Assembly (NCBI GenBank): GCA_963969345.1
Contig: OZ017770.1
Coordinates: 7,759,246-7,823,245, forward strand
Length of the DNA stretch: 64,000 bases
From: Turbatrix aceti
Taxonomy: Eukaryota; Nematoda; Chromadorea; Rhabditida; Panagrolaimidae
Direction of reading: 5' to 3'
Position 1 is the stretch's first letter, and every line of letters starts with the position of its first letter. Of this stretch, positions 34,001 through 47,100 are shown in pieces. Under the pieces are notes generated by a model, which was not told the DNA's origin, made no database searches, and saw only the letters and a program-made list of their open reading frames with translations. The position numbers were made by a program, and so were the translations under genes.

Positions 34001-36731
34001 AGTTTTGTTTCAACTTCTGCGCCTAGTCAGTCACTTCGCAAGAAAATAGACGCCTGACATTTTTCAAATGTTTCGCCGGATGATAAAGAGGCAACTAAGG
34101 GTTCATATTATTAGAAAATGAAGGGGGCAAAAGCCCACTGACAGCCAGCAGCATCCAACTGCGTTCACAATGATGAATTAGCCTCGCATACATCAAACCC
34201 TATTTGCACATAGCATGATCGAGAGTGGCAATGTACCTCGGTTTGCAATTAGCATAAACGATAGTGAACTATTTTTTGTTGTTGTAAAAATTCAGAAATC
34301 AGAGATTTGGTTAATTGGTATATAATTATTTTTTATACCTACCTGCCAACCGCAGCGCAGACATGCGTTGAAATTCCGGTTCTTGTAGCCATTTTGCCAT
34401 TCGGCGAAAGGTTTCTCGTCCACTTTTCAGCTTAGACCAGGGTTTTGGGTTACGCAATAAATCAGACAATGTGCCTTGTGAACTGAAACACAAAGAATAA
34501 CAAAAAAATAAATTAGGTCCTTGAGTAATTCAATAACACCTAAAACAACAAAGCGGAAAAAAAACACACCGGCATAATACCCGTTGTGCAAAAATAGCCT
34601 GAGGAATAGAATAACGCTTTAACTCGGTGGAAATGCGTTGCGCGAGTTCGTGTGTATTGAGTTCTTCGAGATCTCCATCCGATGTCGGCGAATTAATAGA
34701 AGCAAAATCGGTTGGTGAAATAGAAAGATGGTGGTTGGTATGGAAAGGTGAAGGGGACTGAAAAATCTATTGGAGCATAATTTTTGCCGCTAAGATGGCA
34801 ACAATGACGGCGGAACACAGCGTGCAGCGTCGTCAATCACTTTTGTGGGCACAAAGCCGCCGGAAGTGGTGACAATCGGAAGCGTGCGCAAAATTAGTAA
34901 ATGTTTTGGAAAAATTTTTAAAAAGGAATAATCAAAAAAGGCAGAAAATTTGTGTTGTAGTTGCTATTTTGTCGAAAAAAAACTTTTATATTGTGTTTTG
35001 CGACGAATGTAAAAAAGTAGTACTTGTTTTGCCTTTGCCGATGCTTAGGAGCTTCACATGCTTTATGAATGGTTTTTCTCCCGTCAATAATCCTACTCAA
35101 AAAACATGGCTAACGATAGAGCAGGAAATTGTCGTCCATAATCGCAAATTAGTTATGAGTACGTAAGAAAACAAAAATACAGCAGCTGGAGTCGTAAAAA
35201 ATGCAATTTTCATCAAATTTCTTGTCCTTGTAGGCAAGATGTTGCATAAACGTGAGGTTGACATTGCTGACCTAGTGCGATGACGATTTTGTAAAAATCA
35301 AACACGGCAAGCCGCTTACAAATCGCCTTGAGCTTTAGTGAGTACATTTTTTAATTATTTTCTTTTTTCCGTTCTCTACAATCTAAGATTGCCAGGACTC
35401 AAGACTTGGCCTGGCCGTGAGGGCTTGTGGGAAGCAAGCGTGTGTTCGTTAATAATCAGCTACAATGCGTCCAGTATATTCGCTTTGTTAAGCAGCGCGT
35501 TACTGTGAAAGAAACTCAAAAAAGCATGCACATACATTCGTGCATGCACATGGATAAATGAGTTTGGTACTACGTTGGAAGACGTGTCGAAGAGGGAGGG
35601 AGTGTGTTAATGAAAGTCAAAAACATACGCGCAACTTTTCGTCTTCCAGAATTGACACGCTGTCAAGTAGATCGCCGTTGAAGCCGTCAAACGAGCCATT
35701 TGAAGCAAAAACAATTTTCTCGAGTTTGGGTTGTTGTTGAAGGCTGACACCCTGATGGTTCGAGGAGTAAGGTACGGAAACGTACGAGCTATTCGGGCTT
35801 GAAAAATTCAGCTGCAATGAAAAATATTGTAACGACGCTCATTTGCTTTTAATTTTAAATAAAGGAGAAAAAAAAAGATTAACAAAACGAAAAAAAGCTG
35901 AATTTCTGTCATTTACACATACTTCTAAACCGTTGTTTTGAATACCATTACAGCTACTGTTACTAAATGTCTGCTCTAATTCTGTGGCAACTTCTTCTTC
36001 GGTTTTCAAATCGTATTCGTATTTAATATTTACGTTGTACGACGAAATCATGTTGCCGTAGCCGGCTGAGCCACTCGACGAGACCGCATTTTCCTCAGAC
36101 GGCGGAGAATCCGGTCCGTCGCCAAAAAAGTTGGAGCCTGTCGAGTGGCCAAAGCCCCCGAGGTCGTTAAGACCACTGTTCAGGCTACAATCGGACAACG
36201 TCGAGTCCGAGTGCCTCAGTGGCTGATGCTGAGAGATGTGTTGCGGTGAACTGATCGACGTCGATGGTCCGCCATTGTTCGACTGAATAATGATAAATTT
36301 CTCCTTGGATAGACTTGTCATTGTCGAGATTGGCGGCAAAGCCTGCATCGTGGTCAAAGTAGCGTAATTATTGTTAAATGAGTTTCCGGGAGACATCATA
36401 CAACCCGTGCTTGGCGATAAGCTGCCTAGAAAACGAAGCGTAGATAGACCAGAAAAAAAAACACGGCTGTAACGTACCTTGATAGAGTCCTACGTCACCT
36501 AGGTGACGGTAATCGTCAACTGTATGTGGCGCCACGGGAGAATGGACCCCGCAAAGCATGGGATCCGATGCAACCATGCTATCCAAACTGTCCATCATCC
36601 TGTCGACGACGTCCGCCACAGAGGCAAATCGGCTGCAAAAAAAATTCAAATTTTACAAAATCTGGGATTCTCGTGACACGTCGACCGCCTCGAAGCATGT
36701 ACTTGAAAATGTATCGCAAAGACAAGGCCAT
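31061..36731 (-). CDS. onecut: ONECUT (HNF6-type) CUT-homeobox transcription factor
   Basis: Eight exons: 36703-36731 (tentative first), 36478-36632, 35923-36425, 35629-35811, 34569-34757, 34343-34482, 31525-31625 and 31061-31465. Exon 3 carries YATLTTMQALPPISTM, matching the conserved YTTLTPLQPLPPIST motif of ONECUT proteins. Exons 5-6 encode the single CUT domain (LNTHELAQRISTELKRYSIP, AIFAQRVLCR, SQGTLSDLLRNPKPWSKLKS, EFQRMSALRLA). Exons 7-8 encode the divergent homeodomain (PRLVFTDIQRKTLQAIFKAT, TTVANFFMNARRRG) with the ONECUT-typical Phe48 and Met50. The C-terminal tail is Gln-rich. ONECUT factors act in neuronal, liver and other differentiation programmes. The 2.7 kb intron between CUT and homeodomain holds a large foldback repeat. 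The exact start is uncertain. Confidence 0.93.
32264..33686. repeat. Large foldback (inverted repeat) in a ONECUT intron
   Basis: Two near-identical arms of about 665 bases (about 32264-32931 and 33021-33686) lie head-to-head around a loop of about 90 bases. Matching landmarks include AGTTCGCGCAAACTGTG, GTGGCCACTCGGCTGAG, TTCAAGAAAAACA-type blocks and GACCCTTCA next to the loop. Mirror open frames in the two arms (32515-32730 minus and 33223-33438 plus) are by-products of the repeat. I see no clear target duplication and no transposase, so the type is unresolved: a foldback-type transposon or an inverted duplication. The transcript of the host intron would form a long hairpin. Confidence 0.88.
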
Positions 36732-37117
36732 TGCGTATGGAAAAAAAATTCGACCTCATGAAAGAAGACCTTTGAATAGACCCGAAGACGACATGGCTTC
36801 TACGGACTCCAAAAACCCCCCAAGCTACATATGAAGAAATAAGAAGCCTTTCGTTCGACTGAATTGAGAGAGGATGGATGAATTGCGCCACTGCTGAACG
36901 AGCAAGAAAAAAAAAGGAATTTGCTTCTCTCGCCGAAATGGCACTCGCTACGCGCGCTACTGCATCTGACAAATGCGGGACAGAGCCTCGAAGGCTTCTT
37001 TGGGCTGGTGTGCGCTCTCGTTGGCGGTCGTTCTATTTCGTTGGCCGAGCTGATTTGTCTGATTGCCGTCAGCAACAGCCATTGCAAGCATAGCAAAAAG
37101 CGCTGATGCCAAAGGCC

Positions 37118-37153
<36 letters not shown>

Positions 37154-38118
37154 ATGCACGCTGTCTGCCGGCTTCTTTCCATTTGATGCAGCAGCAGTGC
37201 CGGCGGAGCTAGTTGTTAGTCCCATGGCAAAAGCGCGCACACAACTCCGCCTATTCTTGGGTTAAAATTGCTTCAAAGGAAAAGAAAAAGCCACAGAAGC
37301 TACGGGAGAGAGCTTTGTCGCAGCTAGTCAGTCTCATGAATAATACATTGCAAACCAACAGAACACCCCGACCACTCGAATACTATTTTAAAGTTAGAAT
37401 TTGTGGTTGGTTACTTGGCGGGAGCCACGATCTCGTTCTCGCTCTTGCTCTTCTCTTGGTCGAGGCAGACAAAGATGTAAGCTATCCGGCGTGCCGTTGA
37501 TATGATTTGTTTCATTTACCCCTGCCGCAGAATCAAATTCTCATTTCTGAATGTTGCCTTGTCAAATAAAGGCAGAAAGCTCGTGTCAAATCATGTTACA
37601 TGAAATAACGAAGGCTACATGTTTGTTTTATCACCACCCTTCCTGTTCTAAAAACATTGCTGCCGTATTTATCCCGGGACAACCGATTACCCATCCTTTC
37701 AAACGTTAATATTTTTATTTCTGCTACATACATGACACTTATGGAAATCAAAATGCAAAAAAAAACAATTTATAAATTCGTGTTAAAAAAATAACGTTAA
37801 ACACTCCGGCTAAAAAAAGATAAAACTTGAGACATAAATATGAGCAAACGCTGGAATGTATATATCCGCACGAATAAAACTTCTTTTTTTTTTATCTTCT
37901 ATGGGTGAAAAGAAATAAAATGTTAAAAACTCTTGGGTGTGTGAAAGTATAAAACCTCAAAAAAGACGTGAAAGCTGTTGAGAGAATTCAGAGACCCCAG
38001 TAAAACTAACTGTAAAAGGAAGAAAATGGCAACATCTCAAATGATGTAAAAAAAAGGTTCGGGTATGGCTGTGCATCGGTTCAATAAATTACAAATCTGC
38101 TTGCGTTGAAAATAACTG
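36732..38118. other. Region upstream of ONECUT
   Basis: No supported coding exon. It holds a (TG)n microsatellite and several shadow frames. The left part may carry non-coding 5' exons of the ONECUT gene; the right part should hold the 3' UTR of the SVEP1-like gene. Confidence 0.4.
37119..37152 (+). repeat. (TG)17 microsatellite
   Basis: An uninterrupted run of TG dinucleotides, 34 bases long, in the non-coding interval upstream of the ONECUT gene. Confidence 0.95.
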
Positions 38119-41100
38119 CTACAATTCTCGTTGGCTGTTGTTATCACTGGGTCGATACATGTGTTGCTGAACGTGTTTCACCCGCTCCTGAATCTCTCGT
38201 TGCAATGATTCCCGCTGCATCTGGGCAGGATCGAGTTCTCGTTCGCCGATCGTCGAATGCGCTTCACCGCCGACAAACATGGATTTGACTTCGTATTCAT
38301 CGTCGTCTTCGTAGTAGAAGCCAATGGGCCTTCCGGGTCCGTGGGTACCACCTCCCACGGAAGAGGTCGGGCGCTCGAGGCCGTAGACAAAGTTGGAGTT
38401 GAGACCGGTGTCAAAGTTGAGCGAGGGCTTTTCGCTAAGATGCATTCCCAGACCTAGCAAGGGGCAATTTCAGTTAATTAACAAAATAAAATAAACATAC
38501 TTGGAAAATCACTCTGACGACTGCGGTACGTAATCATCCAGATCACCGCAATGATGGCAATTAGCGTGAGTACTACGCCGCCGATTACGATGGCAATCAG
38601 AGCAATTTGAGCGCCCCGAGGCTTGAAGTGAATGTCGCAGCGTTCTCCGCCGAATTGCTCTTTGCAAATGCACTCAACAAATCCCAGCTGATTTTTCTTA
38701 CACATGCCATCGTTTAGGCAGAAGTTGTGACATGCGTCTTAAAAATTCGAAATTGCCAGGGTCATAAAAAATAAAAAAAACAAACCTGTGCAATGGGTTC
38801 CGTTTCCACGATAGCCAGCTTTGCACTTGCACTGGAAGGACGGCACATCATTGTCATCTGGCAAATCTATGCAGACTGCGTTCCACGAGCAGTTATCTTC
38901 GCCCGTAGCACATTGATTCGTCGAGTAGCACTGATTCTCATGGGTTGCCCCCTGAGACGAGGTCGTATGATCGGTCGGGCAGAGTTTGCACGTTGTTTGC
39001 TGTGCGTCGTCTTGATATGTCCCCCGGGGGCAGTACTGGCATTGTTTACTGAAAAAAAATATATTGCTCATTAATGACTTTGTTGGGCTAGACGACTTAG
39101 ACAGAGCTTCTAACTTAGTCAAAACATGAAAGCAAAAATATGAAAAGATGCAAACATACACTGAGGCAACCAGGAACTGTCCAGCAACGCATTTCGGCGT
39201 ATTACATTGCGTTCTTTTGACCGAACGAACAGATTCAGTCGTCGTGCCTGGAGGACAATCGACGCATTGCTTGTGCATGCCCTTTGTGCGGTAGCTGCCC
39301 ATGGGGCATGGCTGACACGTGCCGGCTTCGGTCAGATGCTCTCCATCGGGGCACTCATCCCGGCATTCTTCTTCGGATACCGCTTTGTTACCGAGTGTTG
39401 TCTTTCCAACGCCACATGGCAGACAGGCAAAGCTACCGGAAGCCGGCTGGTAAAAGCCGTAGCCACAAGCTTCGCACTGCTTCGAGCCCAAGTTGAAGAA
39501 GGATCCCGGCTTGCAGAGATCGTAGCACTCGGAAGCAGCAATGGCTCCTCTTCCGGCGGTGATGGTACCCTCGCCGCACTTCTGACAACTGAATTGACCC
39601 GGATGCGGTTGGTACTCGCCCACTGCGCAGAGCTCGCATGTCGCCGTGTTTGCTTGGTAGTATGAGCCGGGAGCGCAAATAACTAAAATAATAATAAAAA
39701 ATGAATCAGGGTTGCCAAGCTAAGAACCACGTACCGCAGACATCGTTGACCACAACGTTGCCTGGTAAACAAGAATAGTGATCCTGGATCCGGAAGCTAT
39801 TCAAGTCCGGACGACCATTTGGCAAAACCTGTTCAAGGTTAAACAAATCGTTCATCAGAACTTCTTCCTGAACGACATCAATGATGTTCAAAATCTGATT
39901 GGTCTTGGGATGAACGACAGTTTCCCGCTTAATTGGAATCTCCATGTGAATGTTAAACAACTCGCGACCAGGAGTTGGACTGTTGCTGCGGTAGAAGCGC
40001 TGAGCATCGTTTAGGCAGTTTGCAGTGATGTTCAACTGTTCGCAGCCTAGGGACTCTTCGGAGCAGATCTTCCACTTGTTTTCCAGATGATAAATCTTCT
40101 GAATCAGTTTTTCTGTAAGCATGCTCTTCGATGCCGCATTGCAGATGGAAACCGAGGGGTAGTTGATGTTAAGAATTGCAGTTCTGGCAGCGGGAGTTGC
40201 TTTAGAGCACTGAGGGTAGCGGAAGACGTAAGAGTTATCCTCCCGGGGTCGCCAGATTCCATCGGTTGAGCAGGTGTAGAAGATGGCAGGAGGATAGCTA
40301 AACTCGTATCCGTTCTCGCACTGTATGGAGCACGCGCGGAAACGAAGATCGGTACCCCAGTTCTCGCACGCCTGGACACCGTTGACTGGATCCGGCAGAT
40401 CAGGGCAGAATTCCCGGTTGACGTGAACCCGGAAGGAGCATTGTGCCGAAGCCGAAAAATTGTTGCGAGCGACGTAAAGCACCATAAAGCTGCCCCAGGT
40501 AAAGACGTGACCTGATTTGAGGTTTTGTTCGATTAAATCAATCTCAGTGGAGCTTGTGAAGACAGGCTCCGGCCAGGTGACGTTCACTTCCTTCTTGTTT
40601 GAGACGACAAAGATGTCGCTCGGACACGAAACAACGCTGATTGTTGAATCACGCATTTGGCCGATGCATTTTCCATGAGCACAGCGATCCGCACCACAGG
40701 TACTTCTCGCGACCTTTTCTACCTTGCCAAGGAGTCGATCGTAACCGGCAAATCGTAGCGCCAGGCCGTTGAACAGAACCACAGGGCTCTGACATTTATG
40801 AACCAGTTGAGGAATATCGCTTTCGAAGTCAAGAACTCTGGTCCAGAGATTAACACGTGTCACTGAACCAACAAATTTGGGTTCTTGATCGGAGCCATCA
40901 ATGGGGTGTCCCAGCAGGACCCATGCGCTAAAAAAAGACAATTCAGGTAAATAAAAAAATTATGGTGCCAACTTGATATCCAGTTGCTTGTTTTTGCCGT
41001 AACCCTTGTCGACGTACAACCGAACAGAATTCCAAATGAGCGAGTATGTGCCTTCGTATGACGTCCATGTGACCACCAGATTGTTCCAGTTTCCATCATT

Positions 41101-44100
41101 CAGTCTCTGATTACTCGAGAAATGAAGATTAAGTGCGGGCTCGTCTGGGAAGAGGGAAAGCTTGACGGAATCCGCAGTAACTTGGATCAAGTGCGATATG
41201 TTGCTCGGGTGGCTCAGAGTTCTGTAAAAATTGTGTGAATGCGTATAAAAAATGTTCAAAAAACTCACTCGCTGCTGTAGAGCGTCATGACAATGCCCTT
41301 GGTCAACGGCGTTTCAAACTTGATCCAGAGCGACAAAGAAAGAGCTCCTGATGCAAATTTAAACGGCACCGAAAGTGCAGCTTGGGACGGAAGGAATGCG
41401 TCGTAGAAACGAATATCATAATCAGGATCCACCCGCTTATCACAGTCAGCACCGGTCATGTTGAAGGGACAGCGACAGTAGTAGCCGTTTACCTGGTCGA
41501 TGCACGTGGCTGATAACGGGCAAGGTGATGGCTGGCAGTCGTCGATATCAGTCTCGCAGAACTGACCGGTGTATCCCGGTTGGCAGATGCATTTTGTCTT
41601 GCCACCACTGATTTCCTGTTTGCCGCCATTTAGGCACTTACTAGACGCGGTAGTGTCGAGTTCGTACTGACAGCCGAGTCCGACAAAGCCCTTGGAGCAA
41701 GTGCATTCGAGGTGACTTCCAAAATCACCGCAAACACCCCCGTTGTGACAAGGTTCGCCGATGCATCGGTTCGGAGCGAGCTCGCAATTCTTTCCACTGA
41801 CGCCGGCAGGACAGACACAGAAATAGTCGCCGCCGTTGAGATCGACACACTTGCCTTCGTTCTGGCACGGCTTCTGACGACATTGCCCGGCTGGTTTTGT
41901 GCAGAGCTCACCGGTCCAGCCAGGTGAGCAATCGCAGCGATACGTCGAACCAAGGTCGACGCATGTGGCATTGTTGAAGCACGGCTCACGCGTACACTGA
42001 TCGATGTGGACGCTGCAATCATCGCCGGTGTAGCCAGGCTTGCAGTGGCATCGAAAACCGTTGATCAAGTCTTCGCAGAGCTCGGTTCCATGCGGTTCGC
42101 ATCCCTCGGTGCCCTCACACTCGTTGATGTTGTGCTCACAGTTGAAACCGTCGAATCCAAGTCGACACTGACATTCATATGTTGGGCCCTGGTTGACGCA
42201 AGTACCATTGTTACGACACGGCTGCGATGCGCAATGGTCGACCAAATGTTGACAAACGCTGCCGTAGTATCCGAGAGAACACTGACATTCAAAGCCATTT
42301 TCCTGAAAGAAAATAACAAGCCAATTTGCACTCTCCTTTTCTCTGTTTTTTGACTGATTTTTTTAAACTCACCAAATCGCGACACAAGCCTCCGTTTTGA
42401 CAGGGCTGGACAGCGCAGTCGTCGACGTTTGTATCACACAACTCTCCAGTCCATCCTGCGTTACAGACGCATTTATGATCGAAAAGTGTGTCTACACACT
42501 TTCCGTTAATGCATGGGTTTGGATCGCAGAGGTGTTCTTTTATCTGGCAGCGCTTGCCACTAAAGCCCGGTGGACACTCGCATTCGAAATCATTAACCAA
42601 GTCGTGACACTTGGCTCCGAGTGCACACGGGTTCACCGCACAATCATCTGAAAAAAAAGAGAGATAACACTTGCTGTTTTTCTGCATTTGCATTTCTTTT
42701 TTTTTCTCTTGTTGAGTTTTTATGCGTTCAAATAACCATGTTTCATTTTGTCAAGTTTGAAGTCGATCCCCTTGTGACTTGGTTTACGACATGAATTGAA
42801 GCCCTTTTGTCACACACAAAAATGATATACGTCCTGTGATAGTCCGAATGAGTTAAAACAATCCGAGGAGGGAAAAGGACGACTGATGACCGACGTCATC
42901 TTTCGCTGTGCTGCGCCCTCCCTCGAACAAAGACTAGTCTTAAATCATGCACCTTAGCGATTGACAAGGGCCCCTACCGCGAGGGGGCATGAGTCACGCC
43001 AGTAAAAACAGTGACAAAAGTGTCTCGCGATGTAATCTGTTTTTTTTCTTCAATGAGCGCACTCACCTTAGGGCCAGTCGTTTATACCTCGCGCCTCAAT
43101 TTGATTTACGTCTCTTATATTCCTTTTTATCTTTTCGGTAATCTAACGTGTTATTTTACCTAAGGCAACCGTAAACGCGTAATTAACAGCCAGTCCTCTC
43201 GGGTTTTTTTGTTCATATGCGCTTCGAAATTTGTCTTGCCTTGCCTTGCCTCATTCTCCTCTCTTTTCAGGCCACAAAGGGACATTCACTACGCTCACTG
43301 CCGCCGAAGCACTGCCGCCGCAACAACACGTAGGCAAGATGAAAGCCCCGCCTCCCCTTCTTCCCACTGCCGCATCGAATCCCGTGCCATTGCAAGCGCA
43401 GACGCTGTCCAAGAGTTGCGCTCGAAACAGTGGAGTTAGCTCGTATATCCTGCCATCAATCGAAAAGAATCCAAAACCTAAGGCTAGCGTTTCACCCGAG
43501 CAGATTCAGCTGAACGCAAGACATCTCTACGATATGCTTTGTTGCTGCATTTGCATTCCCAAATTCAAGTGTGCCTTGGCAACCGCAATTGTCGAACTAC
43601 TCATTGGTCTTTGCTACTGGTGGGAAGCGTTCAATGACGTCGCCAAAAACCGGGAGAACATGTAAGTTTTAATCTCTTTTTGTTCAATACATTTTTTTGC
43701 AAACTAACTCGCTCAGCAGGTAAAAAAAACTGCGGCGGAATGCGGTAAAAAGTAGCGCGTGGGCAAAACATGTTTTGTATCCGTGCACTGACCTTTTCTC
43801 AGTCAGTTGAATATTCAGTGAGGTGGAAGAAAGCTTCTTCGATTGCCTTTTTCAATTTTTAAAAAGCACTTATAAGTTATTTATTAGGAAAAAGTAAAAT
43901 CAATCGGAGTAAAGTTTTGCATTTTTACAAGTTAAATTATGTTAGTTGCCTACATATATATTTGCCGGCGTACAGGATCACCTGTTAATTTTTATCCCAA
44001 TCGATATCCACACTTCCGGCGGGGATATCGAAATGCAATAGCAATTTTTGTCTTAGCGCAATTTTCTACAGCCCTGCCGGAAGTCGGCTATTTTGATGGC

Positions 44101-47100
44101 CACTCAGTTAGTTTTGTTACACACACCATGCTTTAAAAAGAAAAGCAAGCAAACAGTCTACCAAATCACGGAACAGTTATGACAATATACTATTTGTTTT
44201 TGTGAATCATCGCATGCAAGCTGCCCAAAACACGACGTCATACAAAATTGAGCGTCACATGAAAACACTATGTAATCCAATAAAAAATTAAATTCCAGTC
44301 AAATCAAAGATGTTGCCCTGCTTCTTTTCATCACTTCGTTCATCATCGCCTCGTCCACTGCCCTTGGAACCTTCATTGCGGGTCGTATAAAAAAACAGCC
44401 ACACTACCTGTGGCCTCGCCTCGTGCTTCTGGGTGGCGTCCTTGTAACATGTGCAGTACTGATCATTTTCGTCGTATTCTACTTTTTCGGTGGATCTCAC
44501 AAGTTCAACAGCCTGGTGATCGACATAATGGAGGTGGGTGTAATTTTGGTTGAGTCAATAAAAATTAACTCACTCGCGCATATCGTCATCTGGGGAGAGT
44601 GTTTCCTTCTTTGGTTTTCCGTACCAAGCAACAACTTTAAAAGGCAAACACAAAAGTCTTTCCGAGATGGTAAATAAAACTTCAAGGGCGTCGATTCGAC
44701 ACGGCTCGTCTGTTGCTTTTCTTTGGACTCTTTTGAGTTTAAAATTATGGCGATTAACCAGGGGGTGAGCATGACAAAGGGAAAAGAGTAAAAGCCCCTG
44801 GCTTAGCAAAAGGCATGATTAAATACGGCAACGCAGATAGATAATTAACGGGTAATTTTTTTCTTTTCAGTTTCTATGCAACCAAGAATTCTCAAAGGAA
44901 GAAAGACAGGCTCTCCATAGCGATTTGGTGTGGACTGCTATTATCTTTACCTTGCTGCTATTTCTCTTCACCGGATACACGCTCTTTGGCTTTCTCGTCA
45001 CACGCCAGTACTACCGGGATCTGCTTCGAGAGTTTGGCGACCGGACTTTTCAGCCAGTGTCCCAGAGTGAGCTCCATCCAACACCCACTGCCCCTCCAAA
45101 GTTAGATCCCTAGACCAACGCTCAAGTGTGCATAGAAAATCATGTCATCCGGATACAGTTAAAAGGCATGCTGAGCTCCCTCTTGTTCATACTGGCTCGC
45201 CAAAATAGATCCCATGACTGGCCTAGTTGTTGTGTATTTTTACATTCCGAAAACCCCTTCTTTCCTGTGTTATGCGCGTGTTATGAATTTCACCTCATTA
45301 ATTTGTCCTCATGGTAAGGCATTAAAGTGTTCCGACTCACCGACGTTCCGCTCGCAATTGACACCTTCCCATCCAGGGAGGCACTTGCACTTGTACCGAC
45401 CAAGCTGAAGTGGAATGCAATCGCCGCCATTTTTGCACGGCGCGTCCATGAGGCAAGGATCGGCAATTTGAGAGCAATCCTTGCCAGTAAAACCCGTCCG
45501 ACAAATGCAACGGTACGATCCATTACCCGGAAGGTCTTGACAGACACCGCCGTTGGGACAGCTAACGCCAATGCATTCATCTGGGCCAAATTGGCATCGA
45601 GCGCCTGTGTAGTCTGAAAAAAAAAAGACGACAGCATGTTAGTAAGCAAGATAAATTAAATAAAAAATATTTCTCTTACTCTGTGGACAGATGCACCGAA
45701 AAGAGCCTGTGGTGGCCTCGCAAATACCCCCGTTGTAGCAGGGCTGAGTGTCGCAGAAGGGAAATTGCTCCTCGCAGAAAGCACCCGTATAACCCGGACG
45801 ACATTCGCAGACTTCCTTGTGATTATGCAGCTTGCAGACTCCGTGATTGTGGCACGTGATCGATGAGCAGTCAAGCTCCTCGCATGCATCCTCGGCTTTA
45901 CTGGCCTGTTCGCGGGTAAATGTGCTGTTGCTGCACTCGATGCACGATTGCTGTCCGATATTGGACTGGAAGTGGTGACGAGGACATGCAGAGCAGGGCT
46001 CGAGGCCTGTCAGCGAGTAATATCCGGGCTGACAGGGCTGCTTGCACTGGCCTGGGCCTGTGGATCCCAGACGAGCGGTGAAGGTGCCTTCTGGACAGGG
46101 CTCACATTCCTTGAAGCCTCCAAACATGGGTGGACCGGCAAATGTGTGACGAGGGCAAAGTTCGCAAGGCACGAGACCGGACTTGCTGAACATGCCGTTC
46201 GCGCAAATTGCTGAAAAAAAATTATTTTAATGAAGTCATCGTAAATAATTGAACGCATAAAGATGTTACAAATACTCCCCTGAGACTAATTTCCTTCCTA
46301 TTTTTACGCCAATAAAACTAATTAACGTACCCATGCAGGAGTTGATGCTGCTGGCACCCGGGAATTCGGTGAACGTCTGGGGCGGGCATGGCTTGCAGCT
46401 GAGCTGACCAGTGTTGTCTTGATAGCTGCCCTCCGGACACGCCATGCAGGTGTTGTTGACGTACACCGTACCTCTGGCACACGGCAAGCACTCAGGCAAA
46501 GTCTGATTTTTCGGATCAAAGCGTAGAACTTCACCGTCAGCACACCCGAAGCCCTGAGACACAGTTGTAGAAGAAGCATTCAACGAGGGGCACCCAATAC
46601 CATGGGTGGTCAGTGAATCGCTAGCAATGGACAACAGATTGCGGATCGGTGTGGTAGCGCCGGGAATGCGGAGATCAAAAATAGTGCGCATTGTAAGGCC
46701 ACAGAGTTCGTAGAACACATCTTGCAAAATAGTTGGTAGAATCTGAATTGTGTAATTTCCGATGACAGCCGTGTCTTGAGACGAAAATTTGACGTTGAGG
46801 AAACGAACAAAGACCTGCACGCTGCTGGAGCAGCGCTGACTCAAAACAGCGTCCATGCCGTCAAAGAAGCGAGCCACGGCTTCGGAATAGGATTTGAGGC
46901 AGACTTCGCTGATGGGGGTGGCAATGGCGTACTTGATGGCGACATTTAACTCGTAGCGCGCCGGTTCTCTAGAAATTGGAATGCAAGACACGGGGTTGTT
47001 CGAAGGCTGCCATTCGTTAGCTCGGCATCGATAGGTGTCAACCACGGTATCCGGATCAACGAAGCGGTAGCCATTGATGCATGACAGCTTACAAATCAGG

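Noticed and set aside
39207..39665. 152-codon plus-strand frame opposite the SVEP1-like gene
   Set aside because: Shadow of a Cys-rich exon; no independent evidence.
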